A stretch of 64,000 nt of DNA, taken from NCBI GenBank assembly GCA_030407005.1, contig JAUDYN010000005.1:372001-436000 (forward strand), written 5' to 3'. Under the pieces are notes generated by a model. That model was given only the letters and a program-made list of their open reading frames with translations, was not told the DNA's origin and ran no database searches. The position numbers and the translations under genes were made by a program. Every line of letters starts with the position of its first letter. Position 1 is the first letter of the stretch. Shown one piece after another: positions 59,769 through 64,000 of this stretch. The stretch is from Desarmillaria ectypa (lineage: Eukaryota > Basidiomycota > Agaricomycetes > Agaricales > Physalacriaceae).

Positions 59769-62616
59769 TTAGAGGTACGCCCTCCTTTTTACACCACGCA
59801 CAGCTTCTTTGACAATACGAAGCCAGCCAACGATTGTGTCAAGATCGTCTAGTGCGCCACCGATTCCAGCTTCTATCTTTCGTAAAAGCAGACGACGGAT
59901 AGCACGTGTCTCTTCATCGTCATTCTCGACCATGGATTCTGCCACAGAAAGGGTGGAGGATGCATGTGACGCCAATGACAATAAGGACGCGTTGCTGACG
60001 CATGTGGAGAGAAGCTGTGAATATCCTGACGAAACTTTAACGCCGCCTTCGTTTTCTTCTAGGGCTTGTCGGTAATCCGAGATCATAGCCCTTCTTTTCT
60101 GTGAAGGGTTGAGTCACGATGGAGGAAAAAAAAAGATACGATGGAGGGACTGACTTTGACTGCCCTGCAGATGATCCCTTCCGCACGAGAAATCGATTGG
60201 TTTGTTTTTAGTATGATGTGCTGAGTCTGCGAGGTAGACTCAGAGTTATGTGGCGACAAGATTGGGTGGGCGGGACTTACACATGCGATGGCCTCCGCGA
60301 TACCGTTCAGATCGCGCTGTGCGGCAGCCAGGACGACAGATGATGTCCGTAATGCGTTATCGATGACTATGCCACGGGGCATGGGGGGGTTGCCGGAATC
60401 TACTTGCACGTCTTCGGATACCTCCGATTGAATATCCGTGTTGGAAGACCAATCCGATACCACTCGCTTGAACCAGGCTTTCCACTTGGAGGCCGTTCGA
60501 GACTTTTCCTCGTCGCTCGGAGGGTCTATCTTCTTTTTGGAAGGAGATACGTCAAGCGGAGGTATACCCGAGGGCTTGCTACTCTTAGGAGGCGTAGAGG
60601 GCTCAGAATCTGTTAGCGATAACGACACCGCAACAGCCGTCTTCTGGGAATCTTCCGATTCCCTCGAGTCCTTCCTGCTGGGATTAATAGGCTCAATCCC
60701 GCGCTCCTGGATCAGCTTTTCTGCATCTCGAGTAACTACGTCAAGGAGCTTCGAAAGTCCACTGGCCGCAGAAGAAACTTCGACAAGTTCGTCAGAGACT
60801 TCCCCGACGCGTGCGTGAAAATGTTGCATGAGAGAGGCGGAAAGCCGGGTGAGGTCAGAGAGAAGGCGATCAAGATAGTCGAGGTAGGAAGGGTGCATGT
60901 CATGCCTAGAGGTAAGGGATGTAAGACGGAGGTTGACAATGAGCTGATGCGCGGCGGTGGACATGTCGAAGTCGAGAGAAGTTAGGCGGTCCTGAGCGTA
61001 CATAGCTCGCAGGTCAGAGAAGGACGAGAAGGAAGGGATGGAAGACGTAAGTGGACGAATCGTACGCATTGATAGGGACGAAGCAGATCGTAGGCTTTCC
61101 GCATCTTCTCCAAACGCTACTCGAAACTCTGGTTTTGCCACTTCAAGGGCTGTGAGTCTGTAAGGATAGGCGTTAGTGGCGAGTATGGCGGCGGAAATAA
61201 CGATTGACCCACCCTCGAGAATTTCGTAGCTCACGGACGGCGCCAGTTTGGTCATAATCCAAGAGAATCATCAACAGATTAATACAACAGCCATGCTCGG
61301 CAGCAATATGAATACATGTCTCATCCTCCTTGGTTCTGGCCGCCAAGGGAGCTTTAAAATCCCAGATGAGGCGTGAAACGAAGTGGACCAAGGAAGAAAC
61401 ACGGTCATCGTCCTGGAAAACATACGCAGAGCTGGCAAGACAGTGAAGCGGGGTGAAATGTTCATGTCTGGTGAATAAAGAGACGTCGGCTCCTGCGTAG
61501 TACAGTGCATCTAGAATTTCCAATGAAGGACTCCGGACGGCGGCGCAATGATGGATAGGGCTCCAGCCCTTGGGATCAGGGGCATTGACGAGAAGGTGTG
61601 ACGAATGAGAATTTGTACAGGAAAACAATGGAGTCAATAATGAATGTAGAACTGCCAAATTAGAGGATGTGACAGAGCGAATGATTGCACGAGTTAATTT
61701 TGATGTGAAGGAGGGAGAAATGGTAGCGGGAATTGAAGGATCAGATCCATCTTGCCCACATGAAAGTTCGAAGATACAAGTCGAATTGAACAATAACCTG
61801 CTTCCGGAAGCGGACTATATATAACAAGACGTTCAATTGTTGCGGCGATAGTGCAGAGAGAGCAATCACCTTGGCTTCACGCCAACGATGACGGCGCAGA
61901 ATCTCTTCGCAGAGATAAAGTACCCGCGGATGTGCCATGGCGAATTGCACGGACGTGCGATGATTTCGATCCCTGAAATCTGGCCGAGCACCATGATGTA
62001 GCTAAAAACAGCAAGGTCACATACGGGGTATTTTTACGCCAGGTGGGAACTTACTAAAAATTGGACGACGCGTAAATTGCCATCCCGGGCGGCATCTGCC
62101 AAAAGACCCTGTCAGGACGCGAAAAACATGAGAACGACGCGTTCGTACACATGAGCGACGTGGCTCCATGGGTGTCCATGCCATCGACAGAGACGGTGTG
62201 GAGACTGCCCTCCAAAAGGAGGCGGACAATGTCGTACGTGTTTAGCCATGCTGCCATACCGATGGGAGTAACGCCATTGAAAGCCTCTTGTGGAGCATTG
62301 AGAGTATACAGGGAAATCTCGGGACGCTCAAGAAGAATCTTGATGACATCCAGGCGGCCGACAGTCATTAGGGTTTCGTGTGGGATATCCATGTTGTCCC
62401 AGCTGATAATTGATTTCAGTAAAGAGCATGCCAGAGATTCATAAACTTAAACAGTACTTACTGTTCTCCCGCTACAGCACACATTATTGCGGTCCTCCCA
62501 AGCGAGTCAAGGGCATTCACATTGGCACCATCTTCGAGAGCGCGACGGACACCTTCTGCGTCGCCTACCAATGCAGCCTGATGCAAACCAGAGTTTTCAA
62601 AAGAATGTTGAGCCAT
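59769..62616 (-). CDS. Ankyrin-repeat protein
   Basis: Minus-strand multi-exon gene from MAQHSFENSGLHQAALVGDA (62616). Ankyrin repeats follow: DAEGVRRALEDGANVNALDS, LGRTAIMCAVAGE, LDVIKILLERPEIS, GVTPIGMAAWLNTYDIVRLL, DGNLRVVQFL, LHHGARPDFRDRN, then after a linker KGWSPIHHCAA, ILDALYYAGADVSLF, EHFTPLHCLASSAY and DETCIHIAAEHGC, then LTALEVAKPEFRVAFGEDA. The C-terminal third has long helices (QLIVNLRLTSLTS, YLDRLLSDLTRLSASLMQHF, then GLSKLLDVVTRDAEKLIQE), a Ser/Pro/Lys linker (TPPKSSKPSG, SPSKKKIDPP), and a final helical domain ending DDLDTIVGWLRIVKEAVRG. The organisation resembles the ankyrin-containing Swi4/Mbp1-type cell-cycle factors without the DNA-binding domain, but that is only an impression. 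Convergent with VPS39, 185 bases away. Confidence 0.75.
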
Positions 62617-63478
62617 CGACCAGGAAGAAAAGAAAGAGGGATGGGGGGGAAGGAAAAAGGAAAAGAAGGGTAGAGCGCGCGAAGGGAAATCAAGTCAAAG
62701 CTGTTTTTTGTGGATTTTCTCAATGGGTACGCAGGAAGGGACGATCGAGAGAAGCACGAGTTCGTTATATACCAAGAACGAGGCCAGACATCGGAATCTT
62801 CCCTTCAGGACGGGCTCATTTTGGGCAACTTGTGCGCACATAATATGCCCAGATACAAATTGTTCACACGAGGCGAGGTCGCCGGACAACATGCGTTTTT
62901 AGGCCCTCTGTTTTAATTTTTGCAGCTGACGTACGGACCGGCGAATTTTGAGGGTTGGCGTGCCTGTTTTAGTAATGTGAAGGGTTACCTACTTGGAACT
63001 GTCCTACGCCGTAATAATCACGAGATTTGCTTTCCGGAAAATGTGAACGGGTATTTAGAGACTAACCGGATGTAATCATCCCTCTTCAGGGAGGAGGCTG
63101 CCCGTCGGACCCGACGTCGAGCAGGCAGATATTTCACCCGACGCTGCCGGTTACGCCTCTAGGGACTGCAGGAAGAGGCCCAATACTCTTCCTCGTACTC
63201 ATTCATTCGACAGAGAAATCCCTTCCGTACGGAAGTTTAGTATCAGATATTCAGATATTCATACGTATAGTGATGAGATGCGGTTGTAAATATACAATGA
63301 CGGTTCATAGAGGATGTGCAGGATCGTGATATATAATTGTAATTGCTTTAAGAGTAGATGAAAATGAGAAAGCACGGTGAAAACGCGACAGAAAGAACAT
63401 AATAAAGGGAAATTGTGAAGGTCCAGGAACCCACGTGGAGTTGATGAACATCCCGAAGCGCTTGTAGGCAGACTCAGT
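62617..63478. other. Intergenic, no gene seen
   Basis: Upstream flank of the ankyrin gene and 3' flank of the Mex67/NXF gene. Contains an A/G-rich stretch just before the ankyrin start (about 62622-62690) and no coding signal. Confidence 0.45.
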
Positions 63479-64000
63479 TTAGACAAATGCTTCCCTGCCT
63501 AATGTTCCCTGCGATCACGGATTTTCAGTGATACGGCGAATGAAATCCAGGATAAAGACACGAACCTTCACAGCTTCAAAATTCGCAATAGCAGCCTCCA
63601 AATTCCAATTGTTTCTTGACAGGCAGTCGTATCCAAACGGCACAGTCATACCGGTTCGCTGGCATATTTGCAGGACAACAGATCGCGCGGGCTCCTCCTA
63701 CAATATTCATGAGTGTTGTTCCTTAAACGAGGTAGAATAGACGTACAATCTGCTGTAGAAGCTGTTCCTGACTAGGTTGCTGCTGTGGCGTTGGTTCGGC
63801 AGGTTCTGACAGATCCTGCGCCTTCTTCGGTGGCATTCGCTTCTGCGCTTGCACGAGCATGGGACCTGGCTTCCATGCCTCTGGACTGGAGTAGCCACGT
63901 ATTGTCCACTGATCCGACACTATAACAACATCCCAACCGTTTATCTTGGCCCTAACCAACACTTCCGTTAGAGATGACATAGCAAGCCTGCGATGCCACG
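63479..64000 (-). CDS. MEX67: Mex67/NXF mRNA export factor, C-terminal part (cut by window edge)
   Basis: Exons read on the minus strand: up to 63987 (preceded by a CAG acceptor) to 63747, 63697-63566 and 63508-63479; introns 63746-63698 and 63565-63509 have GT-AG ends and join in frame. The first visible part ([18 protein letters not shown] then [11 protein letters not shown]) is the end of the NTF2-like domain that pairs with Mtr2/p15, followed by a Gln/Pro linker ([12 protein letters not shown]) and the TAP-C/UBA-like domain [35 protein letters not shown], ending GTLGREAFV. The UBA-like domain binds FG nucleoporins during mRNA export through the nuclear pore. The rest of the gene lies beyond the right edge. 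Confidence 0.85.

Noticed and set aside
1..64000. CRISPR arrays, rRNA, tRNA genes
   Set aside because: No regularly spaced direct repeats and no convincing tRNA-like arms or rRNA core motifs were seen; a CRISPR array is not expected in this eukaryotic sequence. A tRNAscan run was not possible.

Overview
The window looks like nuclear DNA of a mushroom-forming basidiomycete (Agaricomycetes). Genes are interrupted by many GT-AG introns of about 45-60 bases, sometimes leaving exons of only 15-30 bases. The recognisable proteins are eukaryotic and fungal: a secreted bicupin oxalate decarboxylase, TPX2-domain protein, SDHAF3/Acn9, cyanase, VPS39, a DUF4604 protein and the C-terminal part of a Mex67/NXF mRNA exporter. 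Gene models were assembled by hand from splice signals and reading-frame continuity; no search or alignment was run.

Layout. 1-9.2 kb is a retroelement graveyard. It holds a GC-rich ORF on the minus strand (transmembrane segment plus PY motifs, apparently frame-broken) behind an LTR-like promoter region, then an AT-rich, strongly CpG-poor block. That block contains the 3' tail of one Ty3/gypsy chromovirus, an LTR, a second gypsy copy without gag, its 3' LTR, and on the opposite strand a truncated Ty1/copia-type gag. 9.2-11.1 kb shows no gene. 11.17-15.2 kb carries oxalate decarboxylase (OxdC) and a serine/proline-rich protein. 16.5-25.1 kb holds a tiny cysteine protein, a TPX2-domain protein, a DUF4604 protein and a multi-pass (7TM-like) membrane protein, separated by long apparently empty stretches. 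28.2-31.5 kb is dense: SDHAF3, cyanase and a lineage-specific Ser-rich protein. 31.5-33.2 kb holds two decayed F-box protein pieces. 35.4-40.1 kb has a four-helix membrane protein and an orphan helical protein. 41.7-55.2 kb has three catabolic-type enzymes: an FAD monooxygenase, a type B carboxylesterase and a hydantoinase/oxoprolinase-DUF917 fusion. Each shows a probable lesion (lost motif residue, non-GT donors, in-frame stop). 55.6-64 kb is a conserved housekeeping block: VPS39, an ankyrin-repeat protein, and Mex67/NXF running off the right edge.

How the genes relate. There are no operons. Cyanase, OxdC, the monooxygenase, the esterase and the hydantoinase are individually catabolic or detoxifying enzymes, but nothing in the sequence shows that they form one pathway. 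The clearest genome-level story is decay. The retroelements carry G-to-A/C-to-T type lesions in protease, reverse transcriptase and integrase motifs together with CpG loss, as expected from cytosine methylation or an RIP-like process, and several dispensable-type enzymes are being lost next to intact housekeeping genes. I found no CRISPR array, rRNA or tRNA, and no clearly new multi-gene system. The most unusual single items are the membrane/PY-motif retroelement ORF and the two very small, strongly codon-biased genes.
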